The translations under genes and the position numbers were made by a program. The notes under the pieces are model-generated. The model searched no databases. It was not told the DNA's origin and worked only from the letters and a program-made list of their open reading frames with translations. DNA of 64,000 nt from Deltaproteobacteria bacterium GWC2_55_46 (GTDB lineage: Bacteria; Desulfobacterota; GWC2-55-46): positions 1,455,501-1,519,500 of the forward strand of contig LVEI03000001.1 of the NCBI GenBank assembly GCA_001595385.3. The letters are read 5' to 3'. Below, one piece after another: positions 32,608-42,900 of the stretch (within the stretch, counting starts at the first letter, position 1; every line of letters begins with the position of its first letter).

Positions 32608-33075
32608 ATGTTGACCGAAGGCCTTAAAGCCCCTGACTTTACCCTCCCGGGCATAGACGAGGACGGAGCGGAGACGAAGTTCTCTTTAAAAGAGCTCCGT
32701 GGCAGAAAGCTCGTCCTGTACTTTTACCCCAAGGACAATACCCCGGGATGTACCCGCGAGGCTTGTGATTTCAGAGACAACATGAGAAGGCTCAAAGGGA
32801 ACGCGGCAGTCTTGGGGATAAGCCCTGATTCAGTCGAGTCGCACAAGAAATTCCGTGAGAAGCTTGACTTAAGCTACCCGCTCCTTTCAGACGGGGAAAA
32901 GACAGTAGCCTCCGCTTATGGCGCGTGGGGCGAAAAGACGATGTACGGCAAAAAGACCTTTGGGATAATACGCTCTACCTTCCTCATAGACGAGAAAGGC
33001 GTTCTGTTAAAGGCATGGCGGAAGGTGAAGGTACAAGGACATGTGGACGAGGTCTTGGGGGCCTTAAAGGGGTAG
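32608..33075 (+). CDS. bcp: Thioredoxin-dependent thiol peroxidase (Bcp/PrxQ)
   Basis: A 155-residue peroxiredoxin that reduces peroxides. The peroxidatic Cys48 lies in YPKDNTPGCTREACDF and the resolving Cys53 is five residues later, the PrxQ arrangement. GGAAAGGAGA precedes ATG 32608. The 3' end overlaps the convergent asparaginase gene by 12 bp. It follows the cupin gene by 43 bp. Confidence 0.95.
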   Translation: MLTEGLKAPDFTLPGIDEDGAETKFSLKELRGRKLVLYFYPKDNTPGCTREACDFRDNMRRLKGNAAVLGISPDSVESHKKFREKLDLSYPLLSDGEKTVASAYGAWGEKTMYGKKTFGIIRSTFLIDEKGVLLKAWRKVKVQGHVDEVLGALKG

Positions 33076-33942
33076 GGCTGGCGCTTTTTCGCTCACACGG
33101 ACCCCGTTTTTGTCGGCTATCCCCGCTGGCATGTAGCGTGTGGTATGGGCTATCGCATAGCGCCCTCTTCTATCGAGGGCCAATAGCCCTGCCTCGCCTC
33201 CGATTCTACGCAGCCGCTTAAGGGCGGCCTCAACCGCCTTTTTGGCGCTTCGCCGCTCCATGCGCATGCACGCCTCCTTGGCGAGGCATAGCCTCAGGAT
33301 ATACTCCCCTTTGCCGGTACAGGTAACAGCTCCAAGGGTATTATCGGCGTATACCCCCGCCCCGATTATGGGCGTATCCCCGACCCTGCCCGGGAGCATG
33401 GCAAAGACCCCTCCGGTCGATGAGCCTGCCGCGAGGTTGCCCTCGCCGTCTATAGCTACAGCCCCCACCGTCCCAAAGTAGACTTTATAAAGCCCGGCCG
33501 TAATATTGCCGCTCTCTGCTTTTTTAAGGCGCTTAAGCGCTTCCTCTCCAGGCGGAGCCAGCCTCGCGACCCTCTCTTTTTTCGCCAGTTTTGCCGCCCC
33601 GACGTTTGTGAAGACATTATTGGGGAGCTCCATCGCCGCCCTTGCCACCCTTACCGGGTTCCTGTATCCCTCAAGGCCGATTACGGCCCCGGCCTTGAGT
33701 AGCCTCCCTTCCATAAGCGAACTGTCGAGCCGCCTGATGCCGTCAAGCTGGAGATTGCCTCCCTCGCCAGCGTTAAAAAGGGCTGAGTCTTCCATGAAGG
33801 CTATCGTCTCGGTGACCGCGTCAACGGCGCTTGCGCCCCTTTTGAGGACGGAGTAGCCAGCCTCAAGCGAGCGCCCTATGGCCTTCAAGGCCGACTTTGA
33901 CGGCCTTTTAAGGCCAGCGCCGCCGTGCGCGAGTATTATCAT
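33064..33942 (-). CDS. Ntn-hydrolase isoaspartyl peptidase / L-asparaginase
   Basis: A 292-residue proenzyme of the plant-type asparaginase (Ntn) family. It should self-cleave before the nucleophile Thr158 in YFGTVGAVAID. The flanking SSTGGVFAMLPGRVGDTPI and GAGVYADN form the substrate pocket. It removes isoaspartyl-dipeptides or asparagine. The start MIILAHGGAG is typical of the family. It is transcribed opposite and convergent to bcp, and divergent from the exonuclease gene. Confidence 0.92.
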   Translation of the reverse strand: MIILAHGGAGLKRPSKSALKAIGRSLEAGYSVLKRGASAVDAVTETIAFMEDSALFNAGEGGNLQLDGIRRLDSSLMEGRLLKAGAVIGLEGYRNPVRVARAAMELPNNVFTNVGAAKLAKKERVARLAPPGEEALKRLKKAESGNITAGLYKVYFGTVGAVAIDGEGNLAAGSSTGGVFAMLPGRVGDTPIIGAGVYADNTLGAVTCTGKGEYILRLCLAKEACMRMERRSAKKAVEAALKRLRRIGGEAGLLALDRRGRYAIAHTTRYMPAGIADKNGVRVSEKAPALPL

Positions 33943-34024
33943 AACGCCTCCTCATTCAAATATATCCCTATTCCATCGTATTTCCACGTTTTCCTTTATC
34001 CTTATCCGTGTTAGAATAGCGGAA

Positions 34025-34867
34025 ATGCTCAAGCATACCTTCTGCCATATCCCCGGCGTCGGCCTCAAGACCGAACGGAAGCTCTGGGACAAAGGGGTCA
34101 TTACCTGGGACTGCCCTCTCGGCTCATTCAAGTTCAAGAGGACGGCTGAGGGTGTCTTCAAGGCCATTGTCGACGAGTCCCGCCAGAGGCTATCCGACGG
34201 CGATACCGCCTACTTTGGCAGGCTCCTTCCGGCAAAAGAGTCCTGGCGCCTTTTTTCGGAGTTCAGGAATGAGGTCGCCTATATCGATATCGAGACAAAC
34301 GGCTACGTCGGCCCCTACGGGTATATAACGGCCATATCTCTCTATGACGGCAAGAAGGTGCGCTATTATATAAAGGGCGAGAACCTCGACGACTTCAAGG
34401 AGGACATATTCGACTACAAGGTGCTTGTCACCTACAACGGCAAGTGCTTTGACATACCCTTCATCGAAAGCCACATGGGGATAAGGCTTCCGCACGCGCA
34501 CATCGACCTGAGGTATACGTTGCGGGACCTGGGCTTCAAGGGCGGCCTCAAGGGCTGCGAGAAGCTCATCGGCATTGAAAGGGGCGGCCTCGACGGCGTC
34601 GACGGATACTTCGCGGTGCTCCTCTGGAAGGACTTCAGGAGGAACAAGAACCCGAGGGCGCTCGAAACGCTGATGGCCTATAACATACAGGACGTCGTAA
34701 ACCTCGAGCCACTGATGATCACCGCGCATAACCTCAAGACATCGGCCACCCCCTTTGAGGAAGCGTACCGGATAGAGCTGCCCTCGCCTCCGATGGACCT
34801 GCCGTTCAAGCCCGACCTTGACACCATAGAGAGGATAAGGACGGCGCGCGCCCATATCGGGGCGTGA
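34025..34867 (+). CDS. Ribonuclease H-like 3'-5' exonuclease domain protein (YprB-like)
   Basis: A 280-residue protein starting at ATG 34025. The N-terminus (FCHIPGVGLKTERKLW) looks like a helix-hairpin-helix DNA-binding segment. From about 85 on there is a DEDD exonuclease fold: D88 and E90 in YIDIETNGY, CFDIPFIESH, HIDLRYTLRDLG, and YNIQDVVNLEPL. YprB-type proteins carry this fold and probably process nucleic acid. The substrate is not known. The frame is open to 33878, but that part would overlap the divergent asparaginase gene. Confidence 0.85.
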   Translation: MLKHTFCHIPGVGLKTERKLWDKGVITWDCPLGSFKFKRTAEGVFKAIVDESRQRLSDGDTAYFGRLLPAKESWRLFSEFRNEVAYIDIETNGYVGPYGYITAISLYDGKKVRYYIKGENLDDFKEDIFDYKVLVTYNGKCFDIPFIESHMGIRLPHAHIDLRYTLRDLGFKGGLKGCEKLIGIERGGLDGVDGYFAVLLWKDFRRNKNPRALETLMAYNIQDVVNLEPLMITAHNLKTSATPFEEAYRIELPSPPMDLPFKPDLDTIERIRTARAHIGA

Positions 34868-34953
34868 CGGCATCTTGATCAAAACCCCTTCCTTTTTTCC
34901 TTATATTCCACGCATCAAATAGAGATCTCGTCCCGATGCCGCTATTTTACCCC

Positions 34954-34982
34954 TTGACAAAGTTTCAAGATTTCGCAATAAT
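34954..34982 (+). promoter_or_regulatory. σ70 promoter of the first arsR-like gene
   Basis: TTGACA (34954-34959), 17-bp spacer, AATAAT (34977-34982). The start codon is only 7 bp beyond the -10, so the transcript is leaderless or nearly so unless another promoter exists. Confidence 0.65.
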
Positions 34983-34986
34983 GCAA
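34969..34986. promoter_or_regulatory. Candidate ArsR operator, copy 1
   Basis: GATTTCGCAATAATGCAA overlaps the -10 element and matches 15 of 18 positions of GATTTCGAAAGTATGCAA at 55149-55166, in front of the paralogous arsR gene. A repressor bound here would block the promoter directly. Confidence 0.65.
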
Positions 34987-34988
34987 AT

Positions 34989-35318
34989 ATGGCTATCAGA
35001 AAAGAAGTCTTCGAGATGCAGGCTGAGATCTGCAAGACCCTGGCAAACGCCAAGAGGCTGGAGATAATAAACGCCCTCAAGGACGGCGAGCTCTCCGTGG
35101 GCGACCTGGTTGAAATGCTCGGCATCACCAAGGCCAACGTCTCGCAGCACCTTGCCCTGCTCAGGCAGAGCCGGGTGGTTGTGTCCAGGAGGGACGGGGT
35201 CAATATCTACTACCGTATAAACAACCCCAAGATAATAGAGGCCTGCTCTCTTATGAAGTCAGTCCTCCTCGAACAGCTCGAAGAGAACGAGAAGCTCGCC
35301 AGGAAGATAAAAAGATAA
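34989..35318 (+). CDS. ArsR-family repressor, probable (per)sulfide or thiol sensor
   Basis: A 109-residue winged-helix repressor (LSVGDLVEMLGITKANVSQHLALLR is the DNA-reading HTH, shown as one family-typical block from about 35 to 59). It has only two cysteines, C15 in the first helix and C86 in the last helix, positions resembling the dithiol pair of SqrR/BigR persulfide sensors. The classical ArsR metal motif ELCVC is absent. A paralog at 55194 shares both cysteines and a matching operator beside an sqr gene. The DUF2892 gene follows by 23 bp. Confidence 0.85.
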   Translation: MAIRKEVFEMQAEICKTLANAKRLEIINALKDGELSVGDLVEMLGITKANVSQHLALLRQSRVVVSRRDGVNIYYRINNPKIIEACSLMKSVLLEQLEENEKLARKIKR

Positions 35319-35341
35319 GAACGCCGAAAGGAGGAACGGCC

Positions 35342-35545
35342 ATGTCGGTTGAAAGGTATCTGCGCCTTATAGCCGGTATTTTCGTGCTCCTGTCTCTGCT
35401 GCTTTCAAGGCTCCACTCCGAATACTGGCTTTTCTTTACCGCCTTCGTGGGGCTAAACCTCTTTCAGTCCTTTTTCACTAACTGGTGCCCCATGATGAGC
35501 ATACTTAAGATGCTCGGCTTAAAAAGTTGCTCTGGGTCAGCCTGA
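35342..35545 (+). CDS. DUF2892 membrane protein
   Basis: A 67-residue membrane protein with two hydrophobic helices and cysteines in NWCPMMSIL and KSCSGSA. The pattern (RYLRLIAGIFVLLSL, FVGLNLFQSFFTNWCPM) is the DUF2892/YgaP-tail family, found alone or fused to rhodanese sulfurtransferases and linked to sulfur handling. AAAGGAGGAAC precedes ATG 35342. It is co-transcribed with the ArsR-type repressor, so it probably belongs to a sulfide/thiol response. Confidence 0.85.
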   Translation: MSVERYLRLIAGIFVLLSLLLSRLHSEYWLFFTAFVGLNLFQSFFTNWCPMMSILKMLGLKSCSGSA

Positions 35546-35716
35546 AATATCTTTACTTATGACAAGCCGTTGCTTATGCAGCAATTTTCTCCACGCTGCC
35601 CATTCCCGGCGCCTCCTCAGCCCTGCTGCGGCCCCTTAAAAACAGCTGACCGAAATCATATATCAACGCGCCCTTGCCTGTTACAATCATCACGTCTTTA
35701 CAGGAGGTCCATTGCC

Positions 35717-36163
35717 ATGAGATGCGTCGTAAAGAGAGATACCTGGATACTGGCCCTTGTCGCCGCCCTTATCCTTTCGGCCGCTACCATCGCCAATTCA
35801 GCGGAGCACGACCACGGCAGGGCCGGGCACGGGGAATCCGCCCTTATAGAAGAGATGAGAGCGCTTGACGCCGCGTTCAGGGAGATCGTATCAGGGGTGG
35901 CCGTTAATGACCGGCACAGGGTGCTATCGGCGATAGAGTTGCTCCACGGCACAATGGAGAAGACACAGGAGGCCATGCTCCACGGGGCCGTCAAGCTCAA
36001 GCGCAACCCTTCAGGGATAAAAGAGTTCGAGCGCCTTGACGTCGCATTTCACAACGACCTCGCTTCCCTTGCGCGCTCAGCCCGCGAAGGTCAGAAGATG
36101 AACGCCATTACGAAAAAGCTCCTCGACGGCTGCGTGAACTGCCATACCTCCTTCAAGCCCTGA
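35717..36163 (+). CDS. Cytochrome c'-like exported haem protein
   Basis: A 148-residue protein: signal peptide (RDTWILALVAALILSAATIA, cleavage near SAE), a His-rich HDHGRAGHGES segment, then a mostly helical body and a single C-terminal haem motif CVNCH (C139-C142-H143). A haem at the very end of a four-helix domain is the cytochrome c' / c-556 plan. It may bind NO or carry electrons in the periplasm. CAGGAGG precedes ATG 35717; the longer frame to 35570 is not used. No redox partner gene is adjacent. Confidence 0.8.
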   Translation: MRCVVKRDTWILALVAALILSAATIANSAEHDHGRAGHGESALIEEMRALDAAFREIVSGVAVNDRHRVLSAIELLHGTMEKTQEAMLHGAVKLKRNPSGIKEFERLDVAFHNDLASLARSAREGQKMNAITKKLLDGCVNCHTSFKP

Positions 36164-36316
36164 AAAATTATACCCCCTCAAGCGGCCACTCCCCCCTTTC
36201 AAAAGCGATGACCCCCTCCTTTCCGTTTTTCTCCTTTACCGCCAATACCTTCTAAGGTATAATATCTGATTCTATTCGGGCCGTATGGCCAAAAAACCAG
36301 AAAAGAGCCGGGAAAA

Positions 36317-38122
36317 ATGCAGACCAGCAATCTAAGGAACATAGCGATCATAGCCCACGTCGACCACGGGAAGACGACCCTCGTTGACGCGATGCTCAAG
36401 CAGGCGGGCGTCTTCCGCTCCAACGAAAAGGTCCAGGAGCGCGTCATGGACAGCATCGACCTCGAGAGGGAGAGGGGAATCACCATAATGGCCAAGAACA
36501 CGGCCGTGGAGTACGGCGGTGTGAAGATAAACATAGTAGACACCCCAGGCCACGCCGACTTCGGCGGAGAGGTGGAAAGGACCCTCAAGATGGTAGACGG
36601 GGTCCTCCTCCTTGTTGACGCATCCGAAGGGCCGCTCCCGCAGACCAGGTTCGTCTTGAAGAAGGCCCTTGAGCTTGAGCTCGTGCCGATACTTGTCATA
36701 AACAAGATAGACAGGCCGGACGCCCGTATAAAAGAGGTCTTGAACGAGGTATACGACCTTTTCATAGACCTTGATGCCACGGAAGACCAGCTCGACTTCC
36801 CCATCGCCTACACCAACGCGAGAAAAGGGACGGCCACCCTGGACCTCGAGGCCGACTCGCCAGACTTAAAGCCCCTTTTCGAGCTTATAGTCAAGACCGT
36901 GCCCGCGCCAAAGGGCGACCCCCTCTCTACCTTGCAGGTCCTTGTGACCAACATCGACTATAGCGACTACGTCGGCAGGCTCGCCATAGGCCGTATCTTC
37001 TCCGGGACTATTAAGGCGGCGGACAACGTCGCGATGATGCACGCCGACGGCAAGACCGTCAAGACAAAGGTCACGGCCCTCTGCGTGTTCCAGGGGCTTG
37101 AAAGGAAGGACGCGGCAGAGGCCTCGATCGGTGAGATCGTCGCTCTCGCCGGCATGGAGGGGGTAAATATCGGGGATACGATCACATCTGCGGATAGCCC
37201 CAAGGCCCTTCCGAGGATAACGGTGGACGAGCCGACCATATCGATGGTCTTCTCCCCCAATACCTCGCCCTTCGCGGGCAGGGATGGCAAGTACGTCACC
37301 TCCAGGAACTTAAGGGAGCGCCTTGAAAAGGAGCTTCTTTACAACGTCTCTATCAGGGTCGACTTCGAGAAGGCAGACGCCTTCAAGGTGATGGGCAGGG
37401 GCGAGCTTCAGCTCGCGATCCTGATCGAGATGATGAGGAGGGAAGGCTACGAGCTTTCCATATCGATGCCCGAGACCATAACAAAGCAGATAGACGGCAA
37501 GCTGCACGAGCCGATGGAACACCTGGTCATTGACGTGCCCGAGGAGTTCATCGGCGTTGTCACGCAGCAGGTCGGCACCAGGAAGGGCAAGATGCTCAAG
37601 ATGCAGAACAACGGCCACGGCAGGGTGAGGCTCGAGTTCAGGATACCCTCGAGGGGGCTCATAGGCTTCAGGTCCCAGTTCCTGACCGACACCAAGGGCA
37701 TGGGCCTTCTTAACCACCTCTTCGACGGATACGAGCCCTGGCACGGCAACATATCAAAGAGGGCTAACGGCTCGCTGGTGGCCGACAGGTCCGGGGCGTC
37801 TACCATTTACGCTCTTTTCAACCTCCAGCCCCGCGGCACCCTCTTCATCAAGGAGACCGTCGCGGTATACGAGGGCATGGTAATAGGCGAGAACTCGAGG
37901 GAGAACGACCTCGATGTGAACGCCGTAAAGGAAAAGAAACTCACCAACATGAGGGCCTCCGGCTCTGACGATGCGATGTTCCTCTTCCCGCCGAGGACGA
38001 TGACCCTTGAGCAGGCGATGGAGTTCATCGGGGAGGACGAGCTTGTCGAGGTCACACCGGCCTCCATACGCATAAGGAAAAGGGTCCTCGAAGCCAATAA
38101 AAGGCCCAGGAAGAAAGACTGA
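36317..38122 (+). CDS. typA: Translational GTPase TypA/BipA
   Basis: A 601-residue ribosome-associated GTPase involved in 50S assembly and stress adaptation. The G1 motif HVDHGKTT is near residue 16, G3 is [13 protein letters not shown]4 is NKIDRPDA, and the C-terminal BipA-specific domain ([18 protein letters not shown]) is present. Length is typical. A rho-independent terminator follows at 38145-38176, so it is monocistronic. Confidence 0.97.
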   Translation: MQTSNLRNIAIIAHVDHGKTTLVDAMLKQAGVFRSNEKVQERVMDSIDLERERGITIMAKNTAVEYGGVKINIVDTPGHADFGGEVERTLKMVDGVLLLVDASEGPLPQTRFVLKKALELELVPILVINKIDRPDARIKEVLNEVYDLFIDLDATEDQLDFPIAYTNARKGTATLDLEADSPDLKPLFELIVKTVPAPKGDPLSTLQVLVTNIDYSDYVGRLAIGRIFSGTIKAADNVAMMHADGKTVKTKVTALCVFQGLERKDAAEASIGEIVALAGMEGVNIGDTITSADSPKALPRITVDEPTISMVFSPNTSPFAGRDGKYVTSRNLRERLEKELLYNVSIRVDFEKADAFKVMGRGELQLAILIEMMRREGYELSISMPETITKQIDGKLHEPMEHLVIDVPEEFIGVVTQQVGTRKGKMLKMQNNGHGRVRLEFRIPSRGLIGFRSQFLTDTKGMGLLNHLFDGYEPWHGNISKRANGSLVADRSGASTIYALFNLQPRGTLFIKETVAVYEGMVIGENSRENDLDVNAVKEKKLTNMRASGSDDAMFLFPPRTMTLEQAMEFIGEDELVEVTPASIRIRKRVLEANKRPRKKD

Positions 38123-38144
38123 GCCGAATAACGCATACAATAAG

Positions 38145-38176
38145 AAAAGCCGCAGGCAAAAACCTGCGGCTTTTTT
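38145..38176 (+). terminator. Intrinsic terminator after typA
   Basis: AAAAGCCGCAGG pairs with CCTGCGGCTTTT around a short A-rich loop, followed by a T6 run. Confidence 0.92.
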
Positions 38177-38267
38177 ATTCTCAGTAGGGTCTGATAACCC
38201 GCAACTTGCCGCGTATTTTTTATATCCTCTTCGGGCGGCGGAGCGGAGATAAAATATACCGCTCAGT

Positions 38268-39563
38268 CTAAACTTTCACAAAGACCCACCATGCGGCTAT
38301 GCTCGCCGCATAGCCCAGCGCGATAACGGGCGTCCACTTGAGGTGAGACAAGAAGGTATACATATCCCTTCTTACGCCCATGACGGCCACCCCGGCGGCA
38401 GAGCCTATAGAAAGAAGGCTTCCTCCCGTGCCAGCGGTAAGGGTCACCAGGAGCCATTGGTCGAGGCCCATCTCCGGGTTCATCTGAAGGACCGCGTACA
38501 TGACCGGGATGTTGTCGACAACGGCCGAGATGACGCCTACGGCGATATTCGCGTAGCTCGGCCCGAACACTCCGTAAAGGTTGGCGCTCAGAAGGGACAG
38601 GTAGCCGATGTACTGGAGAGCGCCAACGGCTGTTATGATGCCGAAGAAGAAGAGGAGGGTGTCGAACTCGGACCTTTCTATCTTCCTGAAGATGTTGAAG
38701 CTCTCCTCTATATCCTGGGCCTTGTTCCTGAAACCATCCTTCTTTTTTATGTAGTACCCCAAAAACATCAGCAGCCCCAGCCCGGTCATCATGCCCAAAA
38801 ACGGCGGCAGATGCAGGAACTGATGGAAGCTCACGGCGGTCGCTATGGTCAGAAAACCGAGGACTATGACCGACTTTGCCCCCCGCTTCATCATTATGCG
38901 CTCGCTAGAGCCCTGAGGCGCGCCCTTGGGCAGGAACGGGAACATGATCGCGGCAGGCACAAACCAGTTCACCACCGACGGGATGACTATAGCTGAAAAT
39001 TGCAGCGTCTCCACCCGGCCGGTTGTCCAGACCATGAGTGTAGTGATATCGCCGAATGGGCTCCACGCTCCACCTGCGTTCGCAGACACTATTATGTTTA
39101 TGAAGGCAGGCACGATAAAGGCCCTGTTGGAGCTAACCGCTGCGACTACCGTCGCCATGAGGAGCGCGCTCGTAAGGTTGTCCGCAACTGCCGAGAGGAA
39201 GAAGGTGATGACCCCGGTTATCCAGAATAGCGACCTGTAGCCGAAGCCCTTCCTTATGAGCCAGGACTTAAGCGAGTCGAAGACCATCCTCTCCTGCAGG
39301 GTATTTATGTATGTCATCGCCACGAGGATGAAAAAGAAGAGCTCCGCTATCTCTCCGATCATGTGCTTCACGTGCTCTTCGGCGTGTCCGGCCCCGTTCA
39401 CGCTCTCATACAAGGCGATAAACGCCCACATAAGGCAGCCGATAAGCAGGACAGGCTTTGATTTTCTCAGGTGGAGCTTCTCCTCGAGTATCACGAGCAC
39501 GTACGCGAGAACAAAAGCGCCAAGGCTCAGGTACCCCAACCATGATGACGTAAGTGCGTGCAT
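38268..39563 (-). CDS. nhaD: Na+/H+ antiporter, NhaD type
   Basis: A 431-residue inner-membrane protein with about 12 hydrophobic helices. Family-typical blocks include FLSAVADNLTSALLMATV, NAGGAWSPFGDITTLMVW, and SAVVDNIPVMYAVLQM with DN-type ion-binding residues. It expels Na+ (or Li+) in exchange for protons. AGGAGGAAGC precedes ATG 39563. The upstream leader contains a strong terminator hairpin (39597-39638) between promoter and gene, implying attenuation or a riboswitch. Confidence 0.92.
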   Translation of the reverse strand: MHALTSSWLGYLSLGAFVLAYVLVILEEKLHLRKSKPVLLIGCLMWAFIALYESVNGAGHAEEHVKHMIGEIAELFFFILVAMTYINTLQERMVFDSLKSWLIRKGFGYRSLFWITGVITFFLSAVADNLTSALLMATVVAAVSSNRAFIVPAFINIIVSANAGGAWSPFGDITTLMVWTTGRVETLQFSAIVIPSVVNWFVPAAIMFPFLPKGAPQGSSERIMMKRGAKSVIVLGFLTIATAVSFHQFLHLPPFLGMMTGLGLLMFLGYYIKKKDGFRNKAQDIEESFNIFRKIERSEFDTLLFFFGIITAVGALQYIGYLSLLSANLYGVFGPSYANIAVGVISAVVDNIPVMYAVLQMNPEMGLDQWLLVTLTAGTGGSLLSIGSAAGVAVMGVRRDMYTFLSHLKWTPVIALGYAASIAAWWVFVKV

Positions 39564-39596
39564 TAAGCTTCCTCCTGTAGAGTCCGTGTTCCGGAC

Positions 39597-39638
39597 AAAA
39601 AAAAGGCTTAAAAAGGGGAGGTCCCTCTTTTTAAGCCT
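39597..39638 (-). promoter_or_regulatory. Terminator hairpin (attenuator) in the nhaD leader
   Basis: On the minus strand a 15-bp stem (AGGCTTAAAAAGAGG with its complement) is followed by T8, a textbook intrinsic terminator, yet it lies 34 bp before the nhaD start and after its likely promoter. A second small hairpin (CCCATA/TATGGG, 39644-39656) precedes it. Premature termination with conditional read-through is the simplest reading. An ion-responsive RNA is possible but no known class was recognised. Confidence 0.6.
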
Positions 39639-39910
39639 ACTCTCCCATATTATGGGCGCGTCCGTCCGCTAAATTTTACAGCCCTATTTATGACATTTGC
39701 GAGGCCCGGTGTCAAGCGCAGAAAACCCTCAAAACCCGCCTCAAACAGCCGATATATCCAAAAGGAATAAATTGCTTTTAAAACATTGAAATTATATTAT
39801 AGCCGAAGCTGGGCAGAGTTGCCATGAAGTCGCCTTCCAGCTCTACCTTGCCTGGATACACCTCCCTGGACCCTCCCCTTCGGCGCTAACCCGGCTAAAC
39901 AGGTACTGTG
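39639..39910. other. Divergent nhaD / GGDEF-EAL intergenic region
   Basis: No gene is seen. On the minus strand TTGACA (39709-39714) is followed, 17 bp on, by CATAAA, a plausible nhaD promoter. On the plus strand TTGCTT (39772-39777), a 17-bp spacer and TATTAT (39795-39800) can drive the GGDEF-EAL gene, leaving a leader of about 100 bases. Confidence 0.5.
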
Positions 39911-42900
39911 ATGAAAAATCCGAAGCTCTCCCTATCAATAAAAGCGCTCTCCGCCGTTGCCATAATCCTTCTGCCTATCCTTTTCACTTTCATCATGGGA
40001 TACAGGTCCAATAAGGAGCTCCTTACCAACCATTTCCTCGAGGACCTTACCCTCATAGCAGAATCCATAGAAGGGCAGGTCTACCAGTTTATCGAGATGG
40101 GCAGGAGCAGGGCCGTGGACTTGAGCAGCGACGGACTGATAAGGTCCGAACTGGCCCAGGCCGGGCGCCCCGGCTGGTCTCCGGCGGGGCTTAACTCGCA
40201 CCTGATCTCAAACAAGCTCCCTCTCAATACGCAATTAAGGGCCATAGCCGTCGTATCTCCGCTTGGCAAGGTCTTGTCCTCCACGGAAAGCTCGCTCATA
40301 GGCACAGACATCTCCGGCGAGCGCTTTTTCAAAGCCGACGGAGGGATTAACGTGGCAGCAAGGCGTTCAGGGGTCTACGGGCCGCCTGACCTCGCCTTTG
40401 CGGCCCCGGTAGTTACCCGCGGCGGCGAGACCCTGGGCTTCGTCGTGAACTTCGTAAACCTCTCGGACCTGGGGAGCGTCTTGACAGGGGAGCTCAGCCA
40501 CAGGCTCGGGGCCATGACCTCGCGCCTTTACCGCCGAGATACCTTCGAATCATACCTTGTAAATTCAGACAGGTTCATGATAACCGGCTCCAGGTTCGTC
40601 TCTGACGCCGTCTTCTCTCAGAAGGTGGAAACAGAACCTGTTGCCGCCTGCCTTGAAAGAGGACAGGAGCTTACCGGCTTCTACACCGATTACAGGGGGG
40701 TGGAGGTGGCCGGCGCATCCATGTGCCTGCCGAAGCTGGGCTGGACGCTCCTTACGGAGATAGGTTCCTCCGAAGCGCTTATGCCGATTTCCGCGATAGG
40801 CAAGTACGCCGCGTTCACCGCCCTCGTCGTCGCTTTTCTGATCGCCCTTCTCTTTGTAGCCTTCAGAAAGATCGTCCTTGAGCTACAGGGTGTTTCAAGG
40901 GCAGCGGCCGAAATAGCCAGAGGCAACTACGACGCCGGCATACCCGTGAGGTCAGGTGACGAGATAGGCGAGCTGGCCCGTTCCTTCAACGATATGGCCC
41001 TCCAGATCAGGGAACGGAGCGCTTCGCTTGAGCATAGCGAACAGAGGCTCAAAGCCATATTGGACAACTCCTCCGCCGTCGTCTATCTAAAAGACCTTGA
41101 GGGCAGATATCTGTTCGTAAACCGCCAGTTTGAGAGTCTTTTCAGGACGGCAGACAAACACCTGCTCGGTCGCACCGACCATGACGTTTTCCCGCGAGAG
41201 GTGGCCTATTCGATCGCCGAGAACGACCGGAAGGCCATAGAGAGCGGCTCTCTTATAGAGTTCGAGGAGACTATCCCCCAGGATAACGGCCTCCATACCT
41301 ATATTTCCATGAAGTTCCCTCTTTACGCCGCAGGGAAGCCTTACGCCGTATGCGGCTTCTCAACCGACATAACCGAGCGGAAACACATGGAGACGTCCCT
41401 CAAGCAGAGCGCGGAACGCCTTAAAAGGGCCCAGGCGCTTGCTCTTATGGGGAGCTGGGAATGGGAGGTGCCGAATAACGTACTGTGGTGGTCTGACGAG
41501 ATATACGATATCTTCGGATGCAAGCCACAGGAGTTCGGGGCCACTTACGAGGCCTTCCTGGGGTTTGTGCACCCCGATGACCGGGAATTCGTGAAAAACT
41601 CCGTTGAGCATGCCCTCTATGACACGAAGCCCTACTCCATCGAACACAGGATAGTGCTTCCCGACGGCACGGAAAAGATAGTCCATGAGAAGGCCGAGGT
41701 CCTCACCGACGAGGTGGGCAGGCCGCTTCGGATGATAGGCACCGTCCAGGACCTCACCGAGCGCAGGCGCGCTGAGTTCGAGCTCAAGAAACTCTCCGCC
41801 ATCATAGAGCACAGCGTCAACCTGGTCTTCATCACGGACAAAAAGGGCTCTATCCAGTACGTGAACCCGACATTCGAGCAGGTCACAGGCTTTACCAGGG
41901 AAGACGCCCTCGGCCAGACCCCGAGGATACTCTCCTCCGGGGAGGTCACAAACGCGCAATACCAGGAGCTCTGGAATACGATACTTTCCGGCAAGACCTG
42001 GAGGAGCACCTTCAAGAACAGGAAAAAGAACGGCGGGTATTACTGGGCGACGACGGTCATCACGCCGATAAAGAACGACAGGGGAGAGATCACCAACTTC
42101 CTGTCCGTCCAGGAGGACGTCACCGAAAAGATGCAAAAGGAAGAGCGGCTCAACTACCTCGCGAGCCACGACGAGCTTACAGGCCTGATAAACCGCGCGA
42201 GCTTTATCGAGCAGGTCGGAAAATGGATAGAGTCGGCAGGCCACAGGAGCGCCACAGGGGCCCTCTGCATTCTTGACATGGACCAGTTCAAGCTCTTGAA
42301 CGACACCTTCGGCCACGGCGCCGGCGACGAGTACTTAAGAAGGATCGCCAACATACTGCATGACAGACTCGAAGAGATCTGCAAAAACTCGCCTTCTGAG
42401 TTCGACCAGCCACCTGTGCTTTCCCGCTTGAGCGGCGATGAGTTCGCCATCTTCCTCCCGGGTATCTCTGAAGAGCGGGGGGTAGAGCTTACGGAGAGCT
42501 TACGGAGTTCAGTGGAGGGCTTCTACTTTACCGAGGCCTCCAGCACCATGACGGTGAGCGCTGGAATGGCGCTTTACCCGGACCACGGCATCGATATAAA
42601 AGACCTCCTCACGAAATCCGACGCGGCCATGTACAGGGCAAAGGAACTCGGCAGGAACAGGATACACGTCTACCGCCCCGAGGACCGGGACCTCGAGAAG
42701 ATGCACTCGAGGCTTTCATGGAGGGAGAAGATATTCAAGGGGCTCAGGGAGGACCGCTTCGTGCCATGGTTCCAGCCGCTCCTTGACCTCAATGAGAACA
42801 GGGTACACCACTACGAGGCCCTGGCAAGGCTCATATCGGAAGACGGCCTTGTGCTCCTTCCGGGCGCGTTCATCGACATAGCCGAAAGGTTCGGCATCAT

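Noticed and set aside
41360-42316. Minus-strand frame of 318 codons inside the GGDEF-EAL gene
   Set aside because: Antisense shadow. The plus-strand gene carries PAS, GGDEF and EAL motifs across the same bases.
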